From the NCBI GenBank assembly GCA_026989505.1, contig JALSJF010000244.1:1-43557 (forward strand): DNA of 43,557 nucleotides, given 5' to 3'. This document shows, piece after piece, positions 1-8,930 of this stretch (positions within the stretch are counted from its first letter, which is position 1; each line of letters begins with the position of its first letter). The translations under genes and the position numbers were made by a program. The DNA is from Cyclobacteriaceae bacterium. Its GTDB lineage: Bacteria > Bacteroidota > Bacteroidia > Cytophagales > Cyclobacteriaceae. The notes below the pieces were generated by a model. The model did not search any database. It was not told the origin of the DNA and saw only the letters and a list, made by a program, of their open reading frames with translations.

Positions 1-229
1 CCCGAAAAATTCATAAGAATTTTTCGCCCGCAGGGCTGATGAACTGCAAAATAGTGTAAAACAACATGTTATATACAAAATACAGGATGAGCCAAAGATT
101 AAGCATGACCCAAATTTGAGGGTAAAATATTTTGCACTCATCAGGGTTAACCCTGATGTAATTAACTGACAAACAATCGTTTGGCGGTTAATTTACGTCA
201 TTATTCACGATTTTCGTGAATAATCCGGG
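1..229 (+). repeat. MITE-like palindrome-ended intergenic repeat, copy 1
   Basis: This is a non-coding element of 229 bp or more whose left end coincides with the window edge. It starts with CCCGAAAAATTCA, part of a hairpin with perfect 10-bp arms CGAAAAATTC/GAATTTTTCG. It ends at 200-229 with a second hairpin, ATTATTCACGA-TTT-TCGTGAATAAT, followed by CCGGG. Read inwards, the two ends form imperfect terminal inverted repeats (CCCGAAAAATTCA and CCCGGATTATTCA). A perfect 20-bp palindrome lies inside at 139-158, centred on GGGTTAACCC. Related copies are at 19763-19955 (reverse orientation) and 25518-25770. No ORF of note was found, so it is either a non-autonomous transposon or a structured intergenic repeat. 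Bases 230-312 between it and the NifU-like gene hold nothing I recognise. Confidence 0.8.
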
Positions 230-312
230 TTAGGTTTACCACCCCGCTCCATGCCAAAATCACCAGGCAAAAGGCCCGTCTTAACAAGAGCTAACTTACC
301 CTACTGCGCGGG

Positions 313-909
313 CTACACATCCGTAGCCTCTACCGACCGGATTTCGGGGATAGCCCGTTTGAGCAGGCTCTCAATACCGGCTTTTAAGGTAATGGTACTT
401 GAAGGGCAGCCGCTGCACGAACCTTGCAACAACACTTTTACTACCCCATCTTTGTAGGAATCAAAGGTAATGGCCCCGCCATCCATTTCTACGGCCGGTT
501 TAATGTATTCATCCAGCACATCTTTTATTTTGCCGACAATTTCTCCCTCTTCACCGGAGGCTGGCGCTGCGGCCTCTGCCCGGTCTTGCTCCAGCAAAGG
601 CTCGTTTTGTTCCAGGTGATATTTAATATAATTGCTGACCAGCAGCCGGGCATCATCCCAGTCAACCAGGTCGTTTTTGGTTACGGTAATAAAATTATTC
701 ATGTAAAACACCCGCTCCACAAAGCTGAAGTTTTCAAACAGGTTAAACGCCAGCGGGGCCTGTTCGGCTGACTTGCGGTCGGGGAAATCATAACTTTTGC
801 CTTCCTCTACCAACATAAAGTTGGCCACAAATTTCATCGAGTTGGGGTTTGGGTTCGATTCGGTATAAATGGTTACTACCCTTTGCGGTGCCTTATCTTG
901 CGAAGCCAT
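313..909 (-). CDS. NifU-like Fe-S cluster scaffold (Nfu_N + NifU C-terminal domain)
   Basis: This 198-residue protein is probably a scaffold or carrier that passes Fe-S clusters to target apoproteins in the cytoplasm. Residues about 12-100 match the Nfu_N domain, which has the NPNSMKF signature near its start. An Ala/Glu-rich linker (about 108-122) leads to the NifU C-terminal domain with the cluster-binding CSGCPSS motif (C165, C168). The length fits Nfu proteins with an N-terminal Nfu_N domain. It is the last gene of the minus-strand run batD-aroC-symporter-symporter-nfu, 57 bases after the preceding stop, but it has its own -7 box (939-946). The ATG at 909 is the natural start because the domain begins about 10 residues later. 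Confidence 0.9.
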   Translation of the reverse strand: MASQDKAPQRVVTIYTESNPNPNSMKFVANFMLVEEGKSYDFPDRKSAEQAPLAFNLFENFSFVERVFYMNNFITVTKNDLVDWDDARLLVSNYIKYHLEQNEPLLEQDRAEAAAPASGEEGEIVGKIKDVLDEYIKPAVEMDGGAITFDSYKDGVVKVLLQGSCSGCPSSTITLKAGIESLLKRAIPEIRSVEATDV

Positions 910-938
910 AACGTATAATTAAGAATGTTTCTAAATAG

Positions 939-946
939 CAAAGGTA
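939..946 (-). promoter_or_regulatory. Bacteroidota -7 promoter box (TACCTTTG) for the NifU-like gene
   Basis: On the minus strand this reads TACCTTTG, an exact match to the Bacteroidota -7 consensus TAnnTTTG. It lies about 30 bases upstream of the NifU-like ATG, in the gap after the symporter stop. I see no clear TTG -33 element 19-21 bases further up, so the promoter call rests on the -7 box and its position alone. Confidence 0.45.
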
Positions 947-966
947 AACTATTTACGGCAATTCTG

Positions 967-2379
967 CTATGAATACTTGGGCAACTCCCCTTCCGATTTG
1001 GCGATGAGCGTAGAAACCGTGGCATCCCCGGTTACATTTACTACCGTGCGGCACATATCCAGTGGCCGGTCGATGGGGAAAATAATGGCTACCCAGGCGG
1101 GGTTAAGCCCTACCGATTGCAAGACGATGATCATCATAATCAGGCCGGCACTGGGCACCGCTGCCGCCCCGATGGAAGCCAGGGAAGCGGTAAACACAAT
1201 GGTGAGTTGTTGGCCGATGGTTAAATCTACCATATGCAGTTGGGCCATAAAAATCACCGCCACCGCCTGGTGCAAACTGGTGCCGTCCATATTTACCGTA
1301 GCGCCAATCGGCAGCACAAAGCTGGAAATACTCTTCGGCACGCCCATGTTATCTTCCACACACTCCATCGTCACCGGCAGGGTGGCGGCACTGGAGCTGG
1401 TGGAAAAGCCGAGAAACTGGGCCGGGCTCATATTTTTGAAAAACTCCCGGTATTTTAATTTGGGTACGAATAGCTTCAATATGCCCGGGTACATAATAAA
1501 AACCACAAAGGCCAGCCCCCCCAGCAAGGTAAGGGCATAAGACCCCAGGCCCTTGAATATTTCATACACCTCCGTAGGGGTATTGGCCATTTTGGCCACT
1601 ACCCCGGCCAGCAAGGCAAACACAAAGAAAGGGGCCGCTTTCATGACCAGGTCCACCATCTTTATGAAGATGGCATTTACCCCGTCAACAAAAGCGATTA
1701 TCGGGGCTGCCTTTTCCTTGGGGATTAAGACGATGGTGATGCCGAAAAAGATGGCAAAGAAAATTACCTGCAGCATCAGCCGGTTGTTGGAGATAGACAG
1801 CAGCACATTTTCGGGCACCATGTTCACAATAAACATCAACGGGCTGCTTTCTTTCTGCTCCCGGGCCGCCTCCATTTTTTCCTGAATATCCCGCTGCTGC
1901 TCTTCGCTAAGCTTGTTAGCCATTTGCGATTCGGTGAGGTATTGGGCATAGGCCGGATCATTCAAATACGATTTGCCGTCATGGGCCGGCCCCATATTAT
2001 TCTCCTGCAACCACATTTCAAACGACAAGCGGTTTTTTATCCGCTGCTCCTCATCCATATAGGTGCCAGGCTTAATAATATTAACAAACAGCAGGCCTAC
2101 GCCTACGGCCAGCACGGTGGTAACCATATAGGCCCCCAGGGTTTTGCCCCCCAGCCGGCCAAGTTTGGATACATCGCTGAGCCCGGCCACCCCACCAATA
2201 ATAGAGAACAATACCAGCGGCACGGCAATAAATTTAAGCAGGCGGATAAAAATAGTGCCGAAGGGGTCAATCCATTTGATGGTGAAATCATTCCACCCCA
2301 GCGAACTGGAGATAAAAGCCCAAACAACCCCCAGTACCAGGCCGATAAGGATTTTAATGTGAATAGGTAATTTTTTCAT
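967..2379 (-). CDS. Dicarboxylate/amino acid:cation symporter (DAACS/GltP family), first tandem copy
   Basis: This 470-residue inner-membrane secondary transporter takes up glutamate, aspartate or C4-dicarboxylates with a cation. Family hallmarks are visible: a serine-rich re-entrant loop (FSTSSSAATLP), the NMDGT sodium-site motif and a final substrate-binding helix (DMCRTVVNVTGD). It is longer than usual because of an extended hydrophilic stretch of about 75 residues after the third membrane segment (roughly residues 105-185), rich in Glu, Gln and Lys. It is a diverged paralogue of the neighbour at 2418-3731, 38 bases upstream in the same operon. The exact substrate cannot be read from the sequence. 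Confidence 0.93.
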   Translation of the reverse strand: MKKLPIHIKILIGLVLGVVWAFISSSLGWNDFTIKWIDPFGTIFIRLLKFIAVPLVLFSIIGGVAGLSDVSKLGRLGGKTLGAYMVTTVLAVGVGLLFVNIIKPGTYMDEEQRIKNRLSFEMWLQENNMGPAHDGKSYLNDPAYAQYLTESQMANKLSEEQQRDIQEKMEAAREQKESSPLMFIVNMVPENVLLSISNNRLMLQVIFFAIFFGITIVLIPKEKAAPIIAFVDGVNAIFIKMVDLVMKAAPFFVFALLAGVVAKMANTPTEVYEIFKGLGSYALTLLGGLAFVVFIMYPGILKLFVPKLKYREFFKNMSPAQFLGFSTSSSAATLPVTMECVEDNMGVPKSISSFVLPIGATVNMDGTSLHQAVAVIFMAQLHMVDLTIGQQLTIVFTASLASIGAAAVPSAGLIMMIIVLQSVGLNPAWVAIIFPIDRPLDMCRTVVNVTGDATVSTLIAKSEGELPKYS

Positions 2380-2417
2380 GCGTTATTTATTTGCGCGGCC
2401 CCGGCCGCCAACTGTTT

Positions 2418-3731
2418 TTATTCATTTACATGTTTTTTGGCAAACTCAACATCCAGTTCCCCTTCGGTAGAAGCCACCACCACCGATACCGAAGCATCCC
2501 CGGTGATATTCACCATGGTACGCACCATATCCAGGATTCTTTCGGGGGCCATAATCAGCGCAATGCCTGCGGCCGGGATACCGGCTGCTTCCAGCACGAT
2601 TACCAGCATTACCAGGCCTGCTCCCGGCACCCCGGCCGTACCCACCGCAGCCAGGGTGGCGGTAAGCACAATGGCCAACTGCGCGGCTATGGAAAGCTCC
2701 AGCCCCAGGGCCTGGGCAATAAAGATAGCCGACACCCCCTGGTATAAGCTGGTGCCGTTCATATTTATGGTAGCCCCGAGCGGCAGCACAAAACTGCTCA
2801 CCTCTTCCGATACCCCGAGGTGCTTCTCCACCCTGTCCATGGTCACCGGCAAGGTAGCGGTGCTGGAACTGGTGCTAAACCCCAGCAACATGGCCGGCCG
2901 GATGCCTTTGAAGAAATCGAGGTAGCTGATTTTGGAGAAGTAGCGAATCAGGATGGGGTAAATGGCAACCATCATGATAAATAAGCCCAGTACCACGGTA
3001 ATGGTGTACCAGAGTAAGGCATATAACAACTCCCAGGCCTTTTCGGGCTGGTCTCCGGCAATTTCCACAATCAAGGCGGCAATCAGGGCAAACACCCCGT
3101 AGGGCGCCAGCAGCATAATGTATTGCACTATTTTGATGACCACTTCATTCAGGCCGTTGAAGAAACTCAACACCGTGGTGCCTTTTTCTTTGGGTATTTG
3201 CAGCAGGGCCACCCCTACCAGCAAGGCAAAAAATACAATTTGCAACATGCGGCCGTTATTGGTTGCGGCCAGAAACACGTTGTCGGGCACCATCTCCACC
3301 AAAGGCTGCAGGGGGCCGCGGGTTTTTACCTCTGCGGCTACCGAAATCTTGCTTTCCGCAGTGGCATCATACAACGACATCAGGTTTTGCCGGGTTTCTT
3401 CAGGCAGCTTATGCCCGGGTTTTAACACCGCCACCAGCGACAGGCCGATGGCAATGGATATTACCGTGGTAATAATAAATATCCCCAGGGTTTTACCGCC
3501 CATGCGCGAGAGTTTGGAAATATCGCCAATATTGGCCACACCGATAATCAGCGAAGCCAGCACTAACGGCACCGCCACCATTTTCAGGGAACGGATAAAA
3601 ATAGTGCCGAAAGGTTTGATATAATCCAGGGTAAAGCCGCCAAGCCAGGGAAACTGAATAGCAATCATGCCAAAAATTAATCCCAGCGTCATGCCGATTA
3701 AAATCTTGGTGTGCAGGGCCATCTTTTTCAT
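2418..3731 (-). CDS. Dicarboxylate/amino acid:cation symporter (DAACS/GltP family), second tandem copy
   Basis: This 437-residue membrane transporter belongs to the same family as its neighbour. It keeps the serine-rich loop (FSTSSSTATLP) and the final helix DMVRTMVNITGD. The motif normally read as NMDGT is NMNGT here (residues 323-327). In structurally studied homologues that aspartate is a sodium ligand, so cation coupling may differ from the paralogue. The post-TM3 loop is shorter (about 45 residues). The gene starts 11 bases after the aroC stop and is probably co-transcribed with batD and aroC. The substrate is presumably an acidic amino acid or dicarboxylate. Confidence 0.93.
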   Translation of the reverse strand: MKKMALHTKILIGMTLGLIFGMIAIQFPWLGGFTLDYIKPFGTIFIRSLKMVAVPLVLASLIIGVANIGDISKLSRMGGKTLGIFIITTVISIAIGLSLVAVLKPGHKLPEETRQNLMSLYDATAESKISVAAEVKTRGPLQPLVEMVPDNVFLAATNNGRMLQIVFFALLVGVALLQIPKEKGTTVLSFFNGLNEVVIKIVQYIMLLAPYGVFALIAALIVEIAGDQPEKAWELLYALLWYTITVVLGLFIMMVAIYPILIRYFSKISYLDFFKGIRPAMLLGFSTSSSTATLPVTMDRVEKHLGVSEEVSSFVLPLGATINMNGTSLYQGVSAIFIAQALGLELSIAAQLAIVLTATLAAVGTAGVPGAGLVMLVIVLEAAGIPAAGIALIMAPERILDMVRTMVNITGDASVSVVVASTEGELDVEFAKKHVNE

Positions 3732-3741
3732 ATAAAAAATT

Positions 3742-4824
3742 TTATCCGCCCAAATTAGTTGATTGGTTGATCAATACAAAGTCGGCCATGACCAGGGCGG
3801 CCATCGCTTCCACAATCGGCACGGCCCGGGGCACTACACAGGGGTCGTGGCGCCCTTTGCCCTGCACGGTAACTTTGTTGCCGGCCTTATCAATACTGTC
3901 CTGGTCCTGCATGATGGTAGCCACGGGCTTAAAGGCTACCCGGTAATAAATATCCTGGCCATTGCTGATGCCCCCCTGCACGCCCCCAGAGTAGTTGGTT
4001 TTGGTTTTAACCCCGCTTTCTGTCTGCACAAAAATATCGTTATGTTGCGAACCCCGCAGCTTTACCCCGGCAAAGCCACTGCCGTAGTCAAAGCCTTTAA
4101 CGGCATTGATCGACAGCATGGCCATCCCCAGCCGGGCATGTAACTTATTAAACACCGGCTCGCCCAAACCTACCGGCACACCTGAGATCAGGCCCGTTAC
4201 CACTCCGCCAACGGTATCGCCTGCTTTTTTCACCTTTTTGATCAGGGCTGTCATTTCCCCGGCAGCTTCCGGGTCGGGGCAGCGCACATCGTTTTCGTTA
4301 AGGGCCGCCAGTTCCTGCGCGGAATAGGTGGCGGGCAGCACAATATCCCCCACCTGGCTTACATAGGCCTGCGACTGTATGCCCAGCCCGGCAATAACCT
4401 GTTTGGCAATAGCCCCGGCAGCCACCCACCCGGCTGTGATGCGGGCAGATGAGCGCCCCCCGCCACGGTAATCGCGGAGGCCGTATTTTTCCTGATAGGT
4501 ATAATCGGCATGCGAAGGACGGTATTTTTCGGCAATATGGCTATAATCCTGCGAACGGGCATCGCTGTTTTTGATTAAGATAGCGATGGGCGCCCCGGTA
4601 GTTTTGCCGGCAAAAACCCCGGACAAAATTTCAAAGGCATCGGCTTCTTTACGGGCTGTGGTCAGAGCCGATTGCCCGGGTTTCCTGCGGTTAAGATCGT
4701 GCTGAATCCTGGCCATATCGAGCGCCAGGCCGGACGGGCAGCCATCAACAACCACCCCCACACCCGGGCCGTGGGATTCCCCGAAAGAGGTGATACGAAA
4801 GAGGTTACCAAAAGTATTATGCAT
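3742..4824 (-). CDS. aroC: Chorismate synthase
   Basis: This 360-residue enzyme catalyses the last shikimate-pathway step, converting 5-enolpyruvylshikimate-3-phosphate to chorismate with reduced FMN, in the cytoplasm. The N-terminal [11 protein letters not shown] signature, the [13 protein letters not shown] segment and the [12 protein letters not shown] block are family signatures, and the length is typical. Within the last block the residue after SAR is Ile and a Trp follows, where many homologues have Glu-Thr and Arg; the published-style pattern tolerates variation there, so I read this as lineage divergence. The start ATG at 4824 abuts the batD stop codon with no gap, which suggests translational coupling. 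Confidence 0.97.
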   Translation of the reverse strand: MHNTFGNLFRITSFGESHGPGVGVVVDGCPSGLALDMARIQHDLNRRKPGQSALTTARKEADAFEILSGVFAGKTTGAPIAILIKNSDARSQDYSHIAEKYRPSHADYTYQEKYGLRDYRGGGRSSARITAGWVAAGAIAKQVIAGLGIQSQAYVSQVGDIVLPATYSAQELAALNENDVRCPDPEAAGEMTALIKKVKKAGDTVGGVVTGLISGVPVGLGEPVFNKLHARLGMAMLSINAVKGFDYGSGFAGVKLRGSQHNDIFVQTESGVKTKTNYSGGVQGGISNGQDIYYRVAFKPVATIMQDQDSIDKAGNKVTVQGKGRHDPCVVPRAVPIVEAMAALVMADFVLINQSTNLGG

Positions 4825-6276
4825 TTATTTTTTAAAAATAACGTAGGCCGAGGCTGCCAAAATTAGCAAAATAAAGCCATTTGCCACTATTTTAATCTTG
4901 TCCCAATCATTCTGGCGCATCAGCGTGTTGTCCTCCACCTCAATCAGGTCATAAAAACTACCCAGGTCGTTGGCAATGATGGTCTCATTTTTCCGGCTCT
5001 CCCCGGTTACATTAATTACCACCTGCGCTTGCAGGGTATCGTAATCCTGCTTGCGGGTGTTAAAGAAAACCCACTGAAAATAATCGCCCAGATTATAGGT
5101 GCCCGGCTCATTCGGGATACCATAATAGCTAAACGACTTGGCCCCGGTAACCCGGTTATTACTCCTGCGGATGGACTGCTCGATATTGGGCTTGTAAAAC
5201 TCAATATCCGGTGATTTGGGAATCCTTGGCGGGGCGATGGCCGACACGTTACCTTCGCCATAGATGTTGAACGTATAGGCAAAGCTCTGGCCGGTACGCA
5301 AAGCGGTCTTATCAATGGTTTCTTTCAGCCGGAAGTGGCCTACGGCAACCTGGTCTTTAAGTGGGTGGGGCGGCAGGTCCTTTACCTTTACGGTTACCGG
5401 CCGCGAGTAAAAAGTTTTAAATCCTTCTTTTCGGTTCTGGCCAAAAAAGGAAGGGTTTTTGGCTACCTTGTATTTGATCATCTCCAGGCCAATCTGCGGA
5501 AAGACAATATCCTCGGTATTTAAAGGATAAAACTCCCCCTGATAAATTTTGTACTGGGTATATTGCTTGCCGTTGATCTCGATGGGCAGGCCGTTGATTT
5601 TTTCGATGTTAAAATTTTCTTCCCAGCAATTTTGCGGCTTTACTTTTTTCAGGATAACACTCAACTGGCGGCCCAGGTCGTAAAATTGCAGGGGGGCCCG
5701 GTTGGCTACGGCCACGTAAAACGCCAGGGTAGCGGTAAAGCCTTCCCCGATATACACTTCTTTCTTGTCGGTGGTCAGGGCCAGAAAAGCATCCTCTTTA
5801 ATATCCACAAACTCCTGGGGCTGGCCTCTGCGGCCAAAAAAATCTTCAAACGGGTCGCGCGTAAACGGGTCGGCCTGGCGCTGCTGTACGGGTGGCCCCA
5901 CCGTAAGGGTTTTACCTTGGGCATGCACCTTTTTACCATTTACGGTGATGGCAAAGTCCGGAATGACAACCTTACCCTGTTTTTCAGGCGTATAGGTCAT
6001 AATTATACTATGCGAAGAAGAAACCCGGCCATTGATAATTTGGGTGGAGCTTGAAGAAGAAGTGCCCCTTTTGCGTAAACCGGGGATTTCGGGGAAGCGG
6101 TCATACGATTTAATACTGCCATTGCTAACGATAATAGATATGGTAAAGTGCTGATTCTCAGCTATTTGGTCGGGCCCAAGCTTAATTTTAACCTCCTGGG
6201 CCTGCAACGTAACGCCCGCCAGCAACAGTAACACAACGAAAGGCAGCCCCAAAAATCTTCGCATCATCATAGCCAT
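4825..6276 (-). CDS. batD: BatD-like secreted/membrane protein (oxygen-tolerance family)
   Basis: This 483-residue envelope protein matches BatD. It has an N-terminal signal peptide (about residues 1-26, ending near LQAQ), a long beta-rich periplasmic region and a single C-terminal membrane anchor (about 462-480) with a short KK tail. Recognisable BatD features are the early 'NQHFTISIIVSNG' stretch and the RRGQPQEF-type region after a proline/glutamine-rich linker. BatD is normally part of batABCDE, where it works with MoxR ATPase and von Willebrand factor-domain proteins. Here none of those are adjacent and it heads an operon with aroC. The function is only known in general terms (envelope integrity and stress tolerance). 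Several Met codons lie in a row at the start, and 6276 is the most upstream. Confidence 0.85.
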   Translation of the reverse strand: MAMMMRRFLGLPFVVLLLLAGVTLQAQEVKIKLGPDQIAENQHFTISIIVSNGSIKSYDRFPEIPGLRKRGTSSSSSTQIINGRVSSSHSIIMTYTPEKQGKVVIPDFAITVNGKKVHAQGKTLTVGPPVQQRQADPFTRDPFEDFFGRRGQPQEFVDIKEDAFLALTTDKKEVYIGEGFTATLAFYVAVANRAPLQFYDLGRQLSVILKKVKPQNCWEENFNIEKINGLPIEINGKQYTQYKIYQGEFYPLNTEDIVFPQIGLEMIKYKVAKNPSFFGQNRKEGFKTFYSRPVTVKVKDLPPHPLKDQVAVGHFRLKETIDKTALRTGQSFAYTFNIYGEGNVSAIAPPRIPKSPDIEFYKPNIEQSIRRSNNRVTGAKSFSYYGIPNEPGTYNLGDYFQWVFFNTRKQDYDTLQAQVVINVTGESRKNETIIANDLGSFYDLIEVEDNTLMRQNDWDKIKIVANGFILLILAASAYVIFKK

Positions 6277-6403
6277 TTCTGCATTTAAACGCCAAATTAG
6301 ACAATTCTTGGAATTCTCAATTATTTATTTTATCTTTTCAGCATCTAATACGAAAGTTATCATGCTTTCGTTGAAAGGAAAACGTTCTGTTCACTTAACG
6401 TAA

Positions 6404-6595
6404 ATGCTTATGCTGGAATACGTGAAGACCATCTTAAAAAAGGTGAGTTTTGATCGCAAGCTCTTCGAGAAGGAGCTGAAAAAAGCAATTGCATCACTAA
6501 TTGCCAGGGAGGTTCAAAAACTCAAGGCGTGGTGCTATCGCAAGTTCGGACAGGTTTATGGGTCCATATTGAACCGCTGTTTTGCAACAGTGTAG
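6404..6595 (+). CDS. Small conserved basic protein of unknown function
   Basis: This 63-residue Lys/Arg-rich protein is followed 22 bases later by an intrinsic terminator, which supports it being a real transcription unit. It is largely amphipathic helix, with a central 'FDRKLFEKELKKAI' segment and a 'WCYRKFG' motif near the C-terminus. The opening (LEYVKTILKKVSFD) resembles short hypothetical proteins I recall from Cytophagales, but this is memory and not a search. A second ATG at 6410 (M-L-E-Y) may be the true start. Neighbours on both sides are on the opposite strand. The function is unknown. Confidence 0.65.
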   Translation: MLMLEYVKTILKKVSFDRKLFEKELKKAIASLIAREVQKLKAWCYRKFGQVYGSILNRCFATV

Positions 6596-6617
6596 TTTAA
6601 CAGTAATAATTTTAACG

Positions 6618-6647
6618 CCCGGTTATTAGGTTAGCCGGGTTTTTTTA
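6618..6647 (+). terminator. Intrinsic terminator after the small basic protein gene
   Basis: CCCGG and CCGGG arms (extendable to about 8 bp through a G-T wobble) enclose a short loop and are followed directly by seven T residues. It is 22 bases past the stop at 6595 and correctly oriented for that gene. Confidence 0.8.
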
Positions 6648-6689
6648 TGGGTAATACCTGGCACTATCTTACAAAAGCACAAATTGTTA

Positions 6690-7889
6690 CTACCCGTCAT
6701 TCCCGGCTGCGGCCTTTTTTTGCTTGCGCAGATAGAAGCCAACATAAATGGCCCCTCCCCCAAGGGCCAGCAGAAATAATATCAGCGAGCTAAACCCCCG
6801 GCCATAGAGGTCTTCCTTCATGTTAATAGCCATTTCTTCCGGGTCAGCGGGGTCTATTTTAAGCTCCACCTGGTCGCCCTGGTTATAATTATCGAACAGG
6901 GTGGAGGTTTCGTACTCCCCGGCAGTACCCTTATATTCATAGGCAATCACATAATGGTAGCCGGTGGTTTTGTTTTGTGAGGTTTCGCGCCTTTCCGACA
7001 ACACCGTGCCAACTACGGTATCCCCGGCCGCCAGCCTTTCGCCCCGCTGGTGTTGCCGGTAGCTTAGGTACATAAACCCGATCCCCACGAGAATGATGAC
7101 CGCCCCTACGCGAAAGGCCATGGCGGGGGTAACTGTTTTTATCTTTTGGGTTTTGGTGTCAACTTCGGTAAAACCATCGCCAAACTTCGCGCGGGCCATG
7201 GCGATGGCCTTTTCCCGGGCTTCCTCCTCATTCCCGCCTTGTTTATATGCTGTCTCTACTTCCTGTAGTTTTTTAAGGTTTTGCCCTAAGGGGTTAAATT
7301 TAATTCTCACCTTGCCTATATACCGGTACCCCAAAAAACTGAGGAGGGCCAATACCAGAAAAGGTATGTACATGGTGGCCGCCCCCCAAAGAGAGTCCTC
7401 GGTAGCCCACTCAGGTTGCTGCGGGTCAATGTACAGGTCAATGGTGCTATTCACCGCAAAGGCGGGTGAAAGCCGGGTATTATCCAGGGTATCGCGATAG
7501 TCGCTGCCGGCAAAACTATAAATCACGATGGGGGCATAATGGGTTTGCAGCTTGCCGTCATTATTGGTAGATTCCGTGGTATGGTAACCTACAACCATGC
7601 CTTTTATCAGCACATTGTCATGGTATTGCTTGTATAGCCCGTAGATACCCCAGGCCGCCAGAAAAAGGAAAAGCACCGACATACAGCCACAACCTTTTTT
7701 GGCTTTTTGCGCACAGCCCGGTGGCTGCGCTGGCGCTTTACTGTCTGTGGGTTGTTCAAGCTTCTGTATAAAAGCCAGCGCCTGCTCTTCGGTTAGGTTA
7801 TAGGCCGATTGCAGTAACGCTTTGGCCTCGTCATATTTCTTTTCGGCAACAAGCTGTTCTACCTGCTGCCTGGTTTCCGGAGTGCTCAT
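6690..7889 (-). CDS. DUF3592-type membrane protein with two DUF3592-like units
   Basis: This 399-residue protein has an unknown role. Residues 1-50 form a short helical, UBA-like region (VEQLVAEKKYDEAKALL...). A Cys-rich patch (about 60-70, GCAQKAKKGCGC) precedes the first membrane segment. Two similar units follow, each a membrane helix, a beta-rich extracytoplasmic domain and a second helix: about 73-190 and about 255-385. Both domains contain the DUF3592 hallmark of a 'VVGxxxx...YAPIVIYSF/YVIAYEYKG' strand and a 'VDLYIDPxxPE' or 'VELKIDPADPEE' turn, and the repetition points to internal duplication. A charged cytoplasmic stretch (about 200-245) sits between them. The protein ends in a Lys-rich tail. 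Confidence 0.75.
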   Translation of the reverse strand: MSTPETRQQVEQLVAEKKYDEAKALLQSAYNLTEEQALAFIQKLEQPTDSKAPAQPPGCAQKAKKGCGCMSVLFLFLAAWGIYGLYKQYHDNVLIKGMVVGYHTTESTNNDGKLQTHYAPIVIYSFAGSDYRDTLDNTRLSPAFAVNSTIDLYIDPQQPEWATEDSLWGAATMYIPFLVLALLSFLGYRYIGKVRIKFNPLGQNLKKLQEVETAYKQGGNEEEAREKAIAMARAKFGDGFTEVDTKTQKIKTVTPAMAFRVGAVIILVGIGFMYLSYRQHQRGERLAAGDTVVGTVLSERRETSQNKTTGYHYVIAYEYKGTAGEYETSTLFDNYNQGDQVELKIDPADPEEMAINMKEDLYGRGFSSLILFLLALGGGAIYVGFYLRKQKKAAAGNDG

Positions 7890-7987
7890 AGCATAACATT
7901 TAGGTTGTTGAATAGCTGTTTATTATGGAAAAGTAAGCAAATTCCGGCACTTTGTGTTCCGCTAGGGGCGGGAATGAAGACAGGCTT

Positions 7988-8926
7988 TTATTGTTTACGC
8001 ACGAAATCGACATTCCGCTTTAACCCGGCAAACTTGCTGCGTTTTACGGCCGAGCCGGCAAAAACTTTGGCAAAAGTTTCGGCCGTCATTTCTTCCCAAT
8101 CGGCCGGCCGCATGTTTTGCAGGTGTTCGTTAGGGGCAAAGGCCGGTTCATTATGTGGGCGTGAAAAACGGTTCCAGGGGCAAACATCCTGGCAGATATC
8201 GCAACCGAAAATCCAATTTGCCAAAGGTTCACCGGCCGGTATCGGTTCCTGGCTTTTTAATTCGATGGTATAATACGCTATACATTTGCTGCCATCTACC
8301 ACCCCCGGCTGCACAATGGCTGCCGTGGGGCAGGCATCGAGACAGCGCGTACAGGTACCGCAATGATCGGTTACCGGCTGGTCATAGGCCAGCTCAAGGT
8401 CAATAATCAGTTCAGCCAAGAAATAGAAGCTACCTTTTTTTGCCGTCAGCAGCAGGCCGTTCTTGCCCAGCCAGCCCACCCCGGCCCGCTGGGCCCATTG
8501 GCGCTCCATCACCGGGGCTGAATCAACAAACACCCGGCCGCCTATTTCGCCTATTTCTTCCCGGGCCTGGTCAAGAAACAGCCGCAGTTTCTCTTTGATC
8601 ACCTGGTGATAATCCTTGCCATAGGCATACTTGGCAAGTTTATAGCCATGCTGCGGGGCCAGGTCCTGTTGGGGGTAATAATTATACAATAAGCTTACCA
8701 CCGATTTTGCCCCCGGCACCAGCTTTTGCGGGTCGAGGCGCTTGTCGAAATGGTTGGCCATATAGCCCATCTGGCCATGATAATTATGCTTTAACCATTG
8801 CTCCAGGCGGGGGGCCTCATCTTCCAGAAATTCGGCTTTGGCAATACCGCAGGCGGCAAACCCCAGCCGGGCGGCTATTGCTTTGATTATGGCCGTATGG
8901 CGCTCGCAGGAATTCAAAAGCCGCAA
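7988..8926 (-). CDS. queG: Epoxyqueuosine reductase
   Basis: This cytoplasmic Fe-S, cobalamin-dependent enzyme converts epoxyqueuosine to queuosine in tRNA, the last step of queuosine synthesis. Visible hallmarks are the VDSAPVMERQWAQRAG block, the GVGWLGKNGLLL segment and two ferredoxin-like clusters (CGTCTRCLDACP and CDICQDVCPWNRF). No ATG lies near the 5' end of the conserved reading frame. The candidates are TTG codons at 8968, 8926 and 8917. I chose 8926 because it falls just after the ruvB stop (8931) and keeps a short tail before the conserved AAIRLGF-like opening. With this start the protein is 312 residues, normal for the family. It is probably translated from the ruvB message. Confidence 0.9.
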   Translation of the reverse strand: MRLLNSCERHTAIIKAIAARLGFAACGIAKAEFLEDEAPRLEQWLKHNYHGQMGYMANHFDKRLDPQKLVPGAKSVVSLLYNYYPQQDLAPQHGYKLAKYAYGKDYHQVIKEKLRLFLDQAREEIGEIGGRVFVDSAPVMERQWAQRAGVGWLGKNGLLLTAKKGSFYFLAELIIDLELAYDQPVTDHCGTCTRCLDACPTAAIVQPGVVDGSKCIAYYTIELKSQEPIPAGEPLANWIFGCDICQDVCPWNRFSRPHNEPAFAPNEHLQNMRPADWEEMTAETFAKVFAGSAVKRSKFAGLKRNVDFVRKQ

Positions 8927-8930
8927 TAAT

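Noticed and set aside
1-229. A gene or riboswitch in the first 230 bases
   Set aside because: The stretch matches two other intergenic copies over its whole length, so it is a repeat; no conserved aptamer-like pattern was seen.
4359-4562. Loss of a conserved Glu in AroC (SARIT instead of SARET)
   Set aside because: That position appears variable in the family signature, and the rest of the block is intact, so no defect can be claimed.
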